Positions 48,483 through 61,800 of a stretch of 64,000 nt of DNA are shown here, piece after piece. Source of the DNA: Euonymus europaeus. Taxonomy: Eukaryota > Streptophyta > Magnoliopsida > Celastrales > Celastraceae. Location of the stretch: NCBI GenBank assembly GCA_963580455.1, contig OY756960.1, positions 26,905,238 to 26,969,237 of the forward strand. The letters are read 5' to 3'. The first letter of the stretch is position 1. Each line of letters starts with the position of its first letter. The translations under genes were made by a program, and so were the position numbers. The notes beneath the pieces were generated by a model, which made no database searches, had not been told where the DNA came from, and worked only from the letters and a program-made list of their open reading frames with translations.

Positions 48483-49536
48483 ATCCATTGGTTGTTGCCC
48501 ATCTCCTGATGCCTGGTTTTATCCTCGAGAGTCCGGATAGGATTCCATTATGATGATCTTCTATGATTTGTGAGATTATGGGGGGATGATTTGTAGAGCA
48601 TGGGACCCACATCGGGCAACCCAGCTTACTGGATGATTTATCGATGGTTTTGATCGGGTACGTACCTGGAGACCGGATTGAGGTGAGGTACATCCTAGGG
48701 GACGCTCTTCGATGTAGGCGATGCTATCGAGTACCTGATGTAGGCTCGATCCTCATCCAATCTGGGGAGTACCTGGACTGGGAGACACCTTGCGGGGATC
48801 AGGGTGGGTCCAGGGGAGGATTTTCTGTTGTTATGTGGATATGAGTTGATACGGATTTGAGTTGATATGGATTTGAGTTGGATTATGATTGAGTACTGAT
48901 TTGAGAGTTGTACTTGAGGATGGTAGTGGTGGAGCCTACTCGGTATCTACCCTACGGATTGACTGATTGTGATGAGTTGTGATGTGTATCACTTATGGTT
49001 TCTCTGTATGTATTCTATATCTTACAGGCTTTCTTACTTTATCTCTGATTTACTGGAGTTCGGTGATACGGGAGTGTATCACTATTTGAGTTTCTGTTCA
49101 TCTCACTTACCTCTTGAGCTTTTACTTTCCGTTTATTCTGATGATTGATATTCCTCTATATCCCTACTGAGCTTTGTAGCTCATCCCTTTCATTCACATG
49201 TTTTCAGGTGAGATAGCCGGAGTGGATGATCAGCGCAGGGATGCGTGAGGCGTGATGTAGCTGGTGGGAATGGTTTGTCTGTCTGTAGTATCTGTGTTTT
49301 GTACGGTATTCCGTATCTATGTGATATTCCGCTGTAGACTCTGGTTTGTATGTTACATTCCATTATGGCAGTATTTGGGATTTGGTTGAGACATATATAT
49401 GTGAGATTACTTATGTAGTGTTTGGGTAGCTTGGGGTGTAAATCCGGTTCGGGGAACGGAGGAGTTCCCTGCCGGTCACGTCTCTGGGATTCATGGGTGC
49501 TCATCTGCACCTATCTGGGAGAGGGGCGTGACAGTT

Positions 49537-49547
49537 TGGTATCAGAG
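49537..49547 (+). other. Gypsy primer binding site
   Basis: TGGTATCAGAG lies three bases after the 5' LTR end and matches the initiator methionine tRNA 3' end complement. Confidence 0.85.
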
Positions 49548-49694
49548 GTGGTCAGTTAGTTTTTGGAGTGGGTATTCGGTTTATTTTGTTTTTCCCCAGC
49601 TACACATCACGCGCTTCCCGGCTGATCTGGTGAGTTATTCTTTCTTTTACGTTTTGGGTATTTGACTTATGTAGTTATACGTTACGTTTCAGAT

Positions 49695-52600
49695 ATGGTA
49701 GACACACGTAGTACACGCGTTCGGGGTGGACGTGCCACCCGTGGACGTGGGCGGGGTAGAGGTGAGATTCCAGATACCGTTGATGAGGTCGAGTTACCGA
49801 TACCTGAGGAGGTTCCGGTTGTTAGAGGTCGAGGGCGCGGTCGAGGTAGAGCACGTGGTCGTGGACGGGGTCGCGGCCATGCTGTTCAGGATCAGGTAGT
49901 GGAGCAGGAGCAGGTACCGACTCAGGTAGCACCCGTAGGTGTGGAGGGTGCGATAGAGACTTTACAGCAGCAGTATAAAGACATGACGAGCATGATACAG
50001 ACCATAGGTCAGGCAGTAGCTGCTTTAGCTTCACAGATTACACCGCAGCCTATTACCGGTACTCAGGGACAGACAGTTCCAGCAGTTACACCAGAGTTAG
50101 TCGGTGCATCTGTTCAGCTACCGCTGGTTATTCAGTCAGGAGCAGGTCAGATAGTTCCATCGCAGGCAGCACCACTAGCAGTTGACCCTTCCATCACTGA
50201 GTTAGCTCAGTTGAGGAAGACGAGACCTCCAGTGTATCGAGGAGTGGTAGATCCTAAGGCAGCCGAGGATTGGTTGCGACAGCTGAGGAGGCAGATGGTG
50301 ACGCTCAGGATACCTGATCAGAGGAGAGCTTTGTTGGCTTCAGCATTTTTAGAGGATGATGCTTATGTCTGGTGGGAGAGTATGACTATTGGTAGGGAGA
50401 GTATGGAGATGCCATGGACGGAGTTTGAGACTCTGTTTCTTGCACAGTATGTTCCTCAGGCCATTCGCGTTGCGAAGGCCAAGGAGTTTCTGGAGTTGAT
50501 TCAGAGTAGAGATATGACGGTGTCACAGTATCAGGCACGGTTTGAGGAGCTTGGCCGATATGGAGAGGAGTACATTGCCACTGAGGAGAAGAAGATACTG
50601 AGATTTCAGCGCGGGCTGAAACCCCGCATTTCAGAGCGTTTAGCAGGGATGATGGTTCGTACTTATCGGGAGTCCATTGATAGGGCACTTGATATAGAGA
50701 GGAGCATGGTTGATTCACAGGATTATTGGGAGCTTCATAAGAGGAAGTACGGAGATACTTCTTCTGCCTCAGGGAGCAGTAGTAGACAGAGGACTGAGGG
50801 TCAGAGACAGAGACCCAGATCTGATCAGGGGCAGAGATTCCAGGACAGGAGACAGGACCGTCCGAGTCAGCAGCAGAGTTCTCAGAGACAGGGACAGCAG
50901 GTTCCGCAGCAGCGACAGCAGGGTCCACGACAGGGACAGAGGTCCATATCTGGATTGTATTGTTATGCGTGTGGTCATACTGGGCACATGATATCGGACT
51001 GTCCCAGGGCGGATAGCCCATTGTGTTTCTCTTGTGGACTACCAGGACATGTTCAGAGGTATTGCCCGAGGAGTCGTACAGCACCATCAGGCAGAGGACA
51101 GGGAGCCCCAGCACTTGCAGCACCAGCACCTAGAGCTCCAGCAGGCAGAGGGGCCAGACCTCCAGCACCACCAGTGAGACAGCAGCAGAGGCAGGGCCAG
51201 AGAGCTGGAGTTTATGCAGTTGCACCCGAGCCAGCACCAGATCGTGATTTTATTGGAGGTAGAGTTTTACTTTTCAGTTCTTGGGCTCGTGTTTTATTTG
51301 ATACCGGTGCCACACATTCGTTTATTTCTACATCATTCGTTGAGGCATTGGGGTTAGAGATTTCGGATTTGGATAGGAGATTGGTAGTGGATTCTCCGTT
51401 GGGTTCAGGTACTGTGGTGAGGAGCATTTGTAGGGGTTGTATTTTTCGATTTGCTGATCACGAGTTCCGAGCAGATTTATACGTTATGGATTTCACTGAC
51501 TATGATGTGATACTTGGATTGGACTGGTTGACTGACTATGATGCTGTGATAGATTGTACAGAGCGTAGGGTCACGCTGACATCACCATCTGGGCGAGTTA
51601 GTTTTTGTGGGTCGCGGGTTGTTACATGTTCTCACTTTCTTGACAACCCACGATATACTGACTGTCTAGTGGCGAGCTTGACTTCTACATCGGAGATTGA
51701 GGCTAGTACCGCTGTGCCAGTGGTAGAGGAGTATTTGGATGTATTTCCTGATGAGTTACCAGGATTATCACCACAGCGGGAGATTGATTTTGTGATTGAG
51801 TTATATCCGGGTACAGACCCGATTTCTATTCCACCGTATAGGATGGCTCCAGCAGAGTTGAGGGAGTTGGATAGGCAGTTGCGGGAGTTGCAGGGTCTAG
51901 GATTTATCAGACCCAGTACTTCACCATGGGGTGCTCCAGTCCTCTTCGTGAAGAAGAAGGACGGATCGATGAGGATGTGTGTGGACTACAGGAAGTTGAA
52001 TAGGGTGACTGTGAAGAATAAGTACCCGTTACCGAGGATAAATGATTTGTTTGATCAATTGAGGGGTAGTCACTATTACTCCAAGATTGATCTCAGGTCA
52101 GGTTATCACCAGTTGAGGATTCGAGAGGAGGACATATCGAAGACGGCATTTCGTACTCGATATGGTCATTATGAGTTTCTAGTCATGCCGTTTGGGCTGA
52201 CCAATGCCCCAGCAGCTTTTATGGATTTGATGCATAGAGTGTTCAGACAGTATCTTGACCAGTTTGTGATAGTCTTCATCGATGATATATTGGTGTATTC
52301 GGCCACAGAGGAGGAGCATATGGGGCATTTGGAGATTGTTCTGCAGACACTCAGAGAGCATCAGTTGTATGCCAAGCTGAGTAAGTGCGAGTTTTGGGCA
52401 ACTCAGGTGAAATTCTTGGGGCATGTGATATCCAGAGATGGAGTGGCAGTGGATCCTGCCAAGGTGGAGGCTGTGTTGGATTGGAGGACTCCGAGGACAG
52501 TGGGAGAGATTCGTAGTTTCCTGGGATTAGCAGGTTACTACAGGAGGTTTATAGAGGGATTTTCACGGATTGCTTCACCGATGACTGAGTTGACGCGGAA

Positions 52601-54590
52601 GGGTGTTCCTTTCGTGTGGACTGATAGATGTGAGCAGGCTTTTCGGGAGTTGAAGACCCGACTCACATCACCTCCAGTCCTGACTATTCCAGATAGTGGT
52701 ATTGGTTATCATGTATATTGTGATGCTTCAGGGATTGGTTTAGGTTGTGTGCTTATGCAGCAGGATAGGGTGGTGGAGTATGCTTCACGACTGTTGAAGC
52801 CACATGAGAGGAATTATCCTGTACATGATTTGGAGTTGGCTGCTATAGTGTTCGCACTTAAGCAGTGGAGACATTACCTTTATGGGGAGCAGTTTGAGGT
52901 GTTTTCAGATCACAGGAGTTTACGACACTTATTTACACAGAAGGATCTGAATCAGAGGCAGCGGAGATGGATGGAGTACCTTGGAGATTATGATTTCTCA
53001 TTGCAGTATCATCCAGGCAAGGCCAATGTGGTGGCTGACGCCTTGAGTAGGAAGTTGGCAGTGGCACGACTGTCACTGCGGGAGTTTGAGTTGGTGGACA
53101 TCATTGGGCAGTACCGACTAGATGTTAGTGACAGGGGTGATAGATGTTCCCTGAGCAGTTTGGTGAGTCGTCCAGCACTAGTACAGAAGGTGTTGGATGC
53201 ACAGCTTGGTGATGCGATGTTTGATGATATTGAGGATATGGATGGTTGGATTCGAGGTGTTGATGGAGGAGTTCGTTTTAGAAGCCGATTGGTGGTTCCA
53301 GAAGATGTTGAGTTGAGAGATGAGATACTTAGAGAGGCACATTATTCTCAGTTCGCGATACATCCTGGTGCTACTAAGATGTATCGAGATGTACGGAGAC
53401 AGTATTGGTGGAGCGGACTGAAGAGAGATGTGGCCCAGACTGTGTTGAGATGTCTTACCTGTCAGCAGGTGAAGGCAGAGCATAGGAGACCTCCTGGATT
53501 GTTACAGCCGCTTCCATTGCCTGAGTGGAAGTGGGAGCATGTGTGCATGGATTTTGTGATGGGTTTACCGAGGACTGTGAGGAGACATGATACTGTGTGG
53601 GTTGTTGTTGATAGATTGACGAAGACTGCTCACTTTTTACCGATTCAGCAGACTGACTCGGTGGAGACACTTACTAGACTTTACATTCGAGAGGTCGTAC
53701 GGCTACATGGGGTACCCGTGTCTATTGTATCTGACAGGGATCCTCGTTTCACTTCTCGCTTTTGGAGCAGTTTTCAGGACACCCTGGGGACGATGTTGAG
53801 TTTTAGTACAGCGTTTCACCCACAGACTGACGGTCAGAGTGAGAGGACTATACAGATTTTGGAGGACATGCTTCGGTCGTGTGTTATGGATTTCAGGGGT
53901 GATTGGGAGACGCATATTCCACTGGTAGAGTTTGTGTATAACAACTCTTATCAGAGTAGTATTCAGATGGCACCATTTGAGGCACTTTATGGTAGACCAT
54001 GTAGGTCACCACTTTGTTGGTCGGAGGTTGGGGACAGACCCCTGTTGGGACCAGATTTGATTCAGCAGACCACTGAGGCTGTGGCAGTTATCAGACAGCG
54101 ACTTCTGACGGCTCAGTCACGTCAGAAGAGTTATGCAGATCGTAGGCGGAGACCTCTAGAGTTCCAGGTGGGTGATCATGTATTCCTCAAGGTCAGTCCG
54201 AAGCGAGGGATACAGCGTTTTGGTAGATCTGGGAAGTTGACTCCTAGGTTTATTGGACCATTTGAGATCTTGGAGAGAGTAGGGAGTTTGGCTTATAGGT
54301 TGGCATTGCCACCACAGTTGTCCGGAGTTCATGGTGTATTTCATGTTTCTATGTTACGGAGGTATCATCGGGATCCCTCCCATATTATTGATTGGTCGAC
54401 TCTGGAGATTGGAGAGGATGCTACTTATGAGGTACGTCCGGTTCAGATTTTGGATAGCCAGATACGGAGATTACGTTCGAAGACCATACCCTTAGTTAAG
54501 GTGTTATGGCAGCATTATGGAGTTCAGGAGGCTACCTGGGAGGTAGAGTCAGATATGCGGGAGCGCTATTCAGACTTGTTTACGACCTAG
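49695..54590 (+). CDS. Gypsy Gag-Pol polyprotein with C-terminal chromodomain-like segment (1631 aa)
   Basis: Open from ATG 49695 ([12 protein letters not shown]); an upstream in-frame ATG at 49662 would add 11 residues. Order: an Arg/Gly-rich N-terminus; a retrotransposon gag domain (about 190-330, VWWESM...FQRGLKPRI); two CCHC knuckles ([14 protein letters not shown] about 422, [14 protein letters not shown] about 444); protease DTGATHSF (about 535); reverse transcriptase with FIDDILVYS (about 861); RNase H ([10 protein letters not shown]); integrase with its H/C zinc site (about 1222-1260), D in CMDFVMGLP (about 1285), SDRDPRF (about 1345) and E in [10 protein letters not shown] (about 1380); then a chromodomain-like end ([19 protein letters not shown]). 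No stop or frameshift was seen, so it may encode an active element. Confidence 0.95.
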   Translation: MVDTRSTRVRGGRATRGRGRGRGEIPDTVDEVELPIPEEVPVVRGRGRGRGRARGRGRGRGHAVQDQVVEQEQVPTQVAPVGVEGAIETLQQQYKDMTSMIQTIGQAVAALASQITPQPITGTQGQTVPAVTPELVGASVQLPLVIQSGAGQIVPSQAAPLAVDPSITELAQLRKTRPPVYRGVVDPKAAEDWLRQLRRQMVTLRIPDQRRALLASAFLEDDAYVWWESMTIGRESMEMPWTEFETLFLAQYVPQAIRVAKAKEFLELIQSRDMTVSQYQARFEELGRYGEEYIATEEKKILRFQRGLKPRISERLAGMMVRTYRESIDRALDIERSMVDSQDYWELHKRKYGDTSSASGSSSRQRTEGQRQRPRSDQGQRFQDRRQDRPSQQQSSQRQGQQVPQQRQQGPRQGQRSISGLYCYACGHTGHMISDCPRADSPLCFSCGLPGHVQRYCPRSRTAPSGRGQGAPALAAPAPRAPAGRGARPPAPPVRQQQRQGQRAGVYAVAPEPAPDRDFIGGRVLLFSSWARVLFDTGATHSFISTSFVEALGLEISDLDRRLVVDSPLGSGTVVRSICRGCIFRFADHEFRADLYVMDFTDYDVILGLDWLTDYDAVIDCTERRVTLTSPSGRVSFCGSRVVTCSHFLDNPRYTDCLVASLTSTSEIEASTAVPVVEEYLDVFPDELPGLSPQREIDFVIELYPGTDPISIPPYRMAPAELRELDRQLRELQGLGFIRPSTSPWGAPVLFVKKKDGSMRMCVDYRKLNRVTVKNKYPLPRINDLFDQLRGSHYYSKIDLRSGYHQLRIREEDISKTAFRTRYGHYEFLVMPFGLTNAPAAFMDLMHRVFRQYLDQFVIVFIDDILVYSATEEEHMGHLEIVLQTLREHQLYAKLSKCEFWATQVKFLGHVISRDGVAVDPAKVEAVLDWRTPRTVGEIRSFLGLAGYYRRFIEGFSRIASPMTELTRKGVPFVWTDRCEQAFRELKTRLTSPPVLTIPDSGIGYHVYCDASGIGLGCVLMQQDRVVEYASRLLKPHERNYPVHDLELAAIVFALKQWRHYLYGEQFEVFSDHRSLRHLFTQKDLNQRQRRWMEYLGDYDFSLQYHPGKANVVADALSRKLAVARLSLREFELVDIIGQYRLDVSDRGDRCSLSSLVSRPALVQKVLDAQLGDAMFDDIEDMDGWIRGVDGGVRFRSRLVVPEDVELRDEILREAHYSQFAIHPGATKMYRDVRRQYWWSGLKRDVAQTVLRCLTCQQVKAEHRRPPGLLQPLPLPEWKWEHVCMDFVMGLPRTVRRHDTVWVVVDRLTKTAHFLPIQQTDSVETLTRLYIREVVRLHGVPVSIVSDRDPRFTSRFWSSFQDTLGTMLSFSTAFHPQTDGQSERTIQILEDMLRSCVMDFRGDWETHIPLVEFVYNNSYQSSIQMAPFEALYGRPCRSPLCWSEVGDRPLLGPDLIQQTTEAVAVIRQRLLTAQSRQKSYADRRRRPLEFQVGDHVFLKVSPKRGIQRFGRSGKLTPRFIGPFEILERVGSLAYRLALPPQLSGVHGVFHVSMLRRYHRDPSHIIDWSTLEIGEDATYEVRPVQILDSQIRRLRSKTIPLVKVLWQHYGVQEATWEVESDMRERYSDLFTT

Positions 54591-54690
54591 GTATTTTTCG
54601 TATTTTATACTAATTATTTTACCTTTGATTACTTAATAATTACCCTTTAGGTAATTTCGAGGACGAAATTGTTTTCCAAGGGGGGGAGGA

Positions 54691-56949
54691 TGTAATATCC
54701 CGAACCCAAAATTTTAAAAAATATATAATAATTTTTCAAATTTAATATTTTTAATAAATACTACATATTTTTAGAAAAATATTGACGCAAGAATCAGCTA
54801 AATCGGAGTTGAATTGGATTTGTTATGGATTATAGAAGTTTAAGTGTTATTTGGGAATAAGGGGCAAAACGGTAATTTTCACCAAAAATCTGGGATAACC
54901 CAGATTTTTCTGGTTTTTCCGGCAGATTTGGCCGAAGGAGAGAGAGAGAGGGGGGAGGAGAGAGAGAGAGAGAAGAAGTTGTTCGTTTGTGGTCCGATCG
55001 GAGCAAGTAAGGTGTCAAATCGAAGCTCGTGGAGAGAGGAACAAAACCCAACCAGAATCGTCGTCATCGGACCACCGTAGACGGCGGAATCAGGCGGCGA
55101 AGTTTCGGTTTTTCAAGATTTCAAAGCTCGATCCCGGTTGATTCAGTAGGAATTTTGGAACGAGACAGGTACCATTAGATTTCTGTTGTTGTGGGCTTCG
55201 TTTTGATGTAGGAGTGACCGGAAAATTCGCCGGAAAAATGGATTCCGGCGACCGGCCGGCCGAGTTGACTCAGCTCCGGCGAGTTGACTCGGGTTTGACT
55301 GAGTTGACCCGTTGACTCGGGTTTGACCCGTTTTGACTGGGTTGACCCGGTTTGACTATTTGACCCGGTTTGACCGTGGACTATTTGACCCGAATTGACT
55401 TTGACCGGGTTTGACTTTTGACCCGAGTTGACCGGGTTACCCGAGTTGACTTTGACCGTTGACTTTTAGGTTGACTTTTGGTTGACTTTTCCGTATTTTG
55501 ACTGTCGTGTATACGTATCCGTATTTTGATGCAGGAGGTTGATTTGGAGTTTTCAGACGTATTACAGATTAGCTTAGTCGACATTCCAGGTAGGGATTCT
55601 GCCCTATTTCTTATTTGGGGTTCCGGGGGTTCCGTATTCGACGGACTCCTATTTGTCTATTGGTGTGAAATTCCCGGAGGTTGAGAATTTCTCTTTTTCT
55701 ACTCTTATCTGATTTATTTCCGCAATTGCAATGTGTTATGATTATATGTGGTTTGTTTGGAGGTATATGTACGACTGGCAGTATTGTTGTGCATCGTGTC
55801 TCTTGTGGGGCCCACTATCCTGGTGGGGCCCACCTATCATCTCGTGGGGCCCACTTATCCTTTTGTGGGGGGTCCACTTATCCTTTTGTGGGGCCCACAT
55901 CCATTGGTTGTTGCCCATCTCCTGATGCCTGGTTTTATCCTCGAGAGTCCGGATAGGATTCCATTATGATGATCTTCTATGATTTGTGAGATTATGGGGG
56001 GATGATTTGTAGAGCATGGGACCCACATCGGGCAACCCAGCTTACTGGATGATTTATCGATGGTTTTGATCGGGTACGTACCTGGAGACCGGATTGAGGT
56101 GAGGTACATCCTAGGGGACGCTCTTCGATGTAGGCGATGCTATCGAGTACCTGATGTAGGCTCGATCCTCATCCAATCTGGGGAGTACCTGGACTGGGAG
56201 ACACCTTGCGGGGATCAGGGTGGGTCCAGGGGAGGATTTTCTGTTGTTATGTGGATATGAGTTGATACGGATTTGAGTTGATATGGATTTGAGTTGGATT
56301 ATGATTGAGTACTGATTTGAGAGTTGTACTTGAGGATGGTAGTGGTGGAGCCTACTCGGTATCTACCCTACGGATTGACTGATTGTGATGAGTTGTGATG
56401 TGTATCACTTATGGTTTCTCTGTATGTATTCTATATCTTACAGGCTTTCTTACTTTATCTCTGATTTACTGGAGTTCGGTGATACGGGAGTGTATCACTA
56501 TTTGAGTTTCTGTTCATCTCACTTACCTCTTGAGCTTTTACTTTCCGTTTATTCTGATGATTGATATTCCTCTATATCCCTACTGAGCTTTGTAGCTCAT
56601 CCCTTTCATTCACATGTTTTCAGGTGAGATAGCCGGAGTGGATGATCAGCGCAGGGATGCGTGAGGCGTGATGTAGCTGGTGGGAATGGTTTGTCTGTCT
56701 GTAGTATCTGTGTTTTGTACGGTATTCCGTATCTATGTGATATTCCGCTGTAGACTCTGGTTTGTATGTTACATTCCATTATGGCAGTATTTGGGATTTG
56801 GTTGAGACATATATATGTGAGATTACTTATGTAGTGTTTGGGTAGCTTGGGGTGTAAATCCGGTTCGGGGAACGGAGGAGTTCCCTGCCGGTCACGTCTC
56901 TGGGATTCATGGGTGCTCATCTGCACCTATCTGGGAGAGGGGCGTGACA
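54691..56949 (+). repeat. Gypsy 3' LTR
   Basis: 2,259 bp, the same length as the 5' LTR with at least two base differences. It is preceded by a G-rich purine tract and followed by the target duplication GTTTC. Confidence 0.95.
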
Positions 56950-56954
56950 GTTTC

Positions 56955-58096
56955 GTAGTTCAATGAGACGTGTCATTGCTGTTGATGGTACTCACCTCAA
57001 GGGAAAATACATGGGTACACACTTTGTGGCTGCTGCTTTAGACGGTAAAAACAAAATTTATCCAGTTGCTTTTGGAATGGGAGATTCAGAAAATAATGCA
57101 TCTTGGGAATGGTTCATGGGAAAACTTAGATCAGCTATTGATCTTGAAGATTTCTCAGAGTTGGCAATAATATCAGATAGACATAACAGTATTGAGAGAG
57201 CAGTCGCTTTGGTTTTTCCAGAGTCATACCATGGGCACTGTATACACCACATCAAGCAAAACATGAAAGCAAAAAATATTGATGATAGTGTCTTCCCTAT
57301 TTTTTTTAAGGCAGCGAAGGTATATCGTGTTTCACAATTTGAGCATCTAATGACACAGTTGCGTGGGTTTCAAGATGGCAGGGCACATCGTTATTTAGTT
57401 GATGCTGGATTTGAAAAGTGGTCTCGTGCACATTTCCCAGGTAGGAGATACAGTATACTAACCACTAATATTGCTGAGAGTTTGAATGCTGTATTGAGGG
57501 AAGCACGGTGTCTTCCAATTACAGCATTGGTTGACCATCTAAGATCTTTACTTCAAAGATGGTTCCATGAGCGTCGCACTAAAGCAGCTTCCATTGCAAC
57601 CCAACGTTGTAAGAAAATTGATAAGAAGTTGAGAAAGCGGATTGACAAGGCGCAACGTATGTCTGTTGAACCAATTAGTCATATTCAGTTTTATGTGAGG
57701 GATGGACTTGGTGGTGGGGAGGTGAATCTGCACAACAGAACATGCACCTGCAGGAAATTTGAGATGCAACAATTGTCTTGTGTTCATGCGTTGACGGCGT
57801 GTAGAACACGCAACATTGATCCACAATCCATGTGTTCATGCTACTATACTAATGAGGCAATTATGTTAGCTTATGCTGAACCGATTAACACAGTACCAAT
57901 TGAAGACCATCGGCATGCAAGCGAAGATCAAAGGTTATTGCCACCTGATACGAGAAGACCTGGAGGGAGGCCAAAACAAAGAAGAATACCATCCGCCGGT
58001 GAATCTGTAGCAATTAGAAAGTGTGGAAGATGTAAAAAAATTGGTCATAACCGACAGACTTGTAAGGAGCCAGTAGCCTTGACTGGTAGGGTATAA
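56955..58096 (+). pseudogene. MULE transposase (mudrA-like), catalytic 3' part
   Basis: Resumes right after the gypsy target duplication. The MULE DDE domain is present: first Asp in RRVIAVDGTHLKGKYMG, second Asp in AIISDRHNSIERAV, followed by YHGHCIHHIKQNM. A SWIM zinc finger follows (CTCRKFEMQQLSCVHALTAC, CxC then CxH), and near the C-terminus a CCHC knuckle (CGRCKKIGHNRQTC). It ends at TAA 58094-58096. Together with 45979-47265 this was one intronless gene of about 800 codons. It is cut by the gypsy insertion and by a separate one-base frame change just upstream of it, so no complete transposase can be made. Confidence 0.9.
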
Positions 58097-58264
58097 TACC
58101 AGTCATTGACGATTCTAATTGCTAAACATTTACTTTATAATGTGAACTGTTAAACGTTACCATTAACAGTGCTGCTTTTAATGAGAACTGTCAGTTTCTA
58201 TATCAGTCTATGATTTTATTTAATATATATGTAAAAATATGTACTGTTAATGTTTATATAATCT

Positions 58265-58755
58265 GGCACGACCAGTAAAGTTGCAGGCACGCACGACCAG
58301 TTAAGTTGCAGGAAGGCACGACCAGTTTAAAAAAGCAGGCACGACCATATAAAAATACCAGGCACGACCATCTAAATAAAAGGAGGCACGACCATATAAA
58401 AATACCAGGCACGACCATCTAAATAAAAGGAGGCACGACCATATAAAAATACCAGGCACGACCATCTAAATAAAAGGAGGCACGACCATATAAAAATACC
58501 AGGCACGACCATCTAAATAAAAGGAGGCACGACCATATAAAAATACCAGGTACGACCATCTAAATAAAAGCAGGAACGACCATATAAAAATACCAGGCAC
58601 GACCATCTAAATAAAAGGAGGCACGACCATATATATAACATGAGGCACGACCATATATATAACAGGAAGCACGACCAGTTAAAATAGCAGGAACGACCAG
58701 TTAAATTCTGGCACGACCAGTTAAATTCCGGCACGACCAGCTAAAAAAATTAAGG
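58265..58755 (-). repeat. MULE motif array 2 (GGCACGACCA, about 22 copies, with 47-bp higher-order unit)
   Basis: About 22 copies of GGCACGACCA or near variants, read on the plus strand. From about 58335 to 58620 they alternate in a regular 47-bp unit made of two motif copies with ATATAAAAATACC and TCTAAATAAAAGG fillers. The array lies between the convergent 3' ends of the transposase and Ulp1 genes. Confidence 0.95.
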
Positions 58756-58805
58756 CACGATTAGATATCTATATATAATTTACAGTTGACATTTAAATAA
58801 GATAT

Positions 58806-61800
58806 TCACATTATAAACTCCTGTCCCCAAGCCTCTGAACAAAACTTTTGTCTATAGAATTTCATGTCCCCTTGTTGGATAATGTTTACTGGCAAATCAG
58901 CCGTCAATGCTTCAATGAATTTGAAGGCAAACATGCCACAATCTCCTCTGCAATGGAAACATTAAAAAGTATCAGCATATATAATATGTAATTGAATAAT
59001 TGCTAAATATTTTTTTTATAGGAACTTACCCTCCAGTTTGTCTAGGGCATGAAGGTATCCGTTGCAATCTCCATGGAGCAAACAATCCATCCCCCAAACC
59101 AGTGGAGTGAAGAATATGGGGAAGCATTGTTGTCAAGGGATCAAAAAGTGTCTTCAATGCAGCACCATTTGTCAGGCTGGGCAGTGAGTCGTAGACATGA
59201 ACAGTCTTCTTTTCCATTACCAATTCCACAGCAACCCAGTGTTTATTGTTGAAGTTTGCAGGAAAGTAAACAAACTTGGCCCTTTCCCACGCAACAGAAT
59301 CAATTGGAAGTATCCCCACAATATAATCCAAAAAAATGCTGTCCTCGTCCCAAAAGGCAACATCATCCGGCTTTGACTTGAACAACTCAAACTTCTCCTG
59401 TACCCTGGTCTGAAATCATAGGAACATATATATAAAGAAGAATACAAATAAAATGTATTTATGCAAATAAATTTCGAACAATGACAGTGTGCAACTTACA
59501 AAGAACAGACAATCTAGGACAACACAGTCCCTCTTAAAACTATCTGGGAACTTTGTCATTCTTTTCCGAATCAGGTGCATGGCTACATCAAGGTGCTGTA
59601 TGAAAATTACATGGTAAGACACATATAAAAAAAAAAGTATCCACGACCAGTTAAATAAAAGGAGGCACGACTAGTTAAATAAAAGGAGGCACGAGCAGTT
59701 AAAAAAATGAGGAACGACCAGTTAAAAATATCAGGCACGACCAGTTAAATATAGCAGGCACGACCAGTTAAAAAGCAGGCACGACCAGTTTAAAAAAGCA
59801 GGCACGACCAATTTAAAAAAATGAGGCACGACCAGTTAAATTGATATATAAAAATGTATTGTTTTACCTGGTCTGTTAACCATCCATCTAACTTCATAGC
59901 ATCCATAAACCACTGCTTGTTTACTGCACATGTTGGCCAACTTATGCTTTCTCCATCTTTGGACCTGTCTTGCATGAATGCAAGACAATCATCTGCCCAT
60001 TGATCTGACCACTTCCTCTTCAAGTCCAATTTTATAATTTCTTTACTTGACACATCCTTATCATCAATTGTTTTCCTTCTCTTCAAGGATGGAGATGTAA
60101 ATGGAGTCCTTTTGAGAGGTCCAGGCCTAACTGCACGCTTCTGTTTGTTCCTGACATAGGGTTTAATACCCCCTTCTGAGGCTTTAGGGAACTTTGATGG
60201 TGTCACCACCTCGACCCCAGAAATATTTTTACTCTCTTCAGCTGGGGTAAAGGAAGCCATGAAGCTCATACTAGTATAAAACAAACCAGGGTCTCTATGC
60301 TCTTTTGTATCATCAACATTTACCCCCGCAACATCTACATTGTCTACCTTATCATCGACCCCCAACTCCTCCCCCATTTCCAATCCCACTACAACTACAC
60401 TCTCATCCTCCACACCTTCTACATTGCTCCCTCCGACCACACCACCCTCAGAATCATCCACATCAGTCATCACACCCACATCAACAAAAGAAACAGTAAC
60501 CCCACCCTTTACAGTACTTCCCCCCACCACATCGGCTTCAGTCTGCACCCCCACATCAACAACAGAAACCTTAACCCCACCCTTTACAGTACTTCCCCCA
60601 ACCACATCAACATCAACCTCATCGGCTTCAATCTGCACCCCCATATCAACAACTACAACAGGAACTGGGAATTTCACCGCTTCACCCCTGTCAGTAAAGG
60701 TTTTCAGTGCCAACAAAGCATCCTCAACGCACTTATTCACCACTGTCATAGTAGATAAAAAATCTGATTTAACTGCACTTATGAAGCTTCCCTCATGAAC
60801 CTGCTTCTTCAAATTATCAAGCTTGGCAATCACATCATGAACAACCTCAAAATCTGCATCAAAAGATTGCTCCACAGGTTCAGTGTCACCATGTGAATCA
60901 GAATATTGCTCCACAGGAGCTGTGTGATCACTCGAATCATCAGCGGATTCTTTAATTGCTCCCTCCCCCACCCTGTTGCTCACGTCGATCCAGTACTCGT
61001 GCTCCATCTCAATCCCATTTGCAGATAGAATAGTGTGTACTTGCAGCTATTGCAACATAGACTATCAATCATTAGCACCTCAATATTTTGTCCAAAAGAA
61101 TCATCATAAATATGAAAACAGTAAGCTTATTTGCATATTTAAGTTTTTACCTTGTCTTGTTGGAATACATTTTGTAAGAGTTCTTTAGAATTTGGAGTTT
61201 GATAGCTACTCCAATTGAGTAATCGAGGAATCACATCCTTGATTTTTGAGGCGTACAATGAACCAATGATAGGTATAGCTTCATATGACCAAACCTAAGA
61301 TAAATAACAACAGAATTTAGATTAAAATAATTTAATATTGGATGAAAAAGAAATCAGGCACGACCAGTTAAAAAACTAAGGCACGACCAGTTAAAAACTA
61401 AGGCACGACCATTAAAAGAAATCAGGCACGACCATTTAAAAGAAATCAGGCACGACCAGTTAAAAACTAAGGCACGACCATTAAAAGAAATCAGGCACGA
61501 CCAGTTAAAGCAAATCAATACCTGGAGCACCATAGGGAAACCATAAATGCAGTATTGCTCCTTCTTCGTTTGTCTGCTCTTTCTTCTATCTAAACGGTTG
61601 ACCATTATTCCTCCAAGAGAGGCAACAGTACGTTGGTAGCTCACAGTCCCCCATGGGAATTTGTTGAATACATCCAAATTGTCCACCAATTGGAGCCACC
61701 GATTATCAATAGGCCTATGTCGTTCCTTAGCTACTAGCACAAACTCAAGAAAATAAATCAAGGCTAGTTTCACCACCTCCTCATCCACCTGCTTCTCTTT

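Larger units (their letters stand above)
47275..49533 (+). repeat. Gypsy 5' LTR
   Basis: 2,259 bp. It contains an inverted pair around AATCTGGGATAACCCAGATT (about 47470), a GA-rich tract (47519-47561), a 23-copy TTGAC cluster (47849-48086) and a GTGGGGCCCAC cluster (48389-48482). Confidence 0.95.
47275..56949 (+). mobile_element. Complete Ty3/gypsy chromovirus-type LTR retrotransposon nested in the MULE transposase
   Basis: 9,675 bp with two 2,259-bp LTRs (47275-49533 and 54691-56949), both TGTAATATCC...GGCGTGACA, and a target duplication GTTTC (47270-47274 and 56950-56954). The PBS TGGTATCAGAG (49537-49547) follows the 5' LTR, and the purine tract AAGGGGGGGGAGGA (about 54678-54690) precedes the 3' LTR. 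One open polyprotein fills the inside and ends in a chromodomain-like segment, as in the Tekay/Del-type chromoviruses. I saw two LTR differences (near 48248 and 48363 against 55684 and 55778), so the insertion is recent. Confidence 0.97.

Noticed and set aside
49822..53915. Long minus-strand open frames inside the gypsy polyprotein, such as 50386-51129
   Set aside because: They overlap the well-supported plus-strand Gag-Pol frame and show no domain; they reflect its codon composition.
45979..58096. Two separate genes for the two transposase halves
   Set aside because: The gypsy target duplication GTTTC flanks the break, and the domain order (DNA-binding part, then DDE, SWIM and knuckle) shows one interrupted gene.
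58265..58755. CRISPR-like appearance of the GGCACGACCA arrays
   Set aside because: The core is only about 10 bp, the fillers are not unique spacers but recur, arrays lie in introns and UTRs of a plant transposon, and no cas genes exist.
60297..60798. Plus-strand Pro/Thr-rich open frames of about 150 codons
   Set aside because: They are antisense to the low-complexity exon 3 of the Ulp1 gene, whose frame joins its neighbours at good splice sites.
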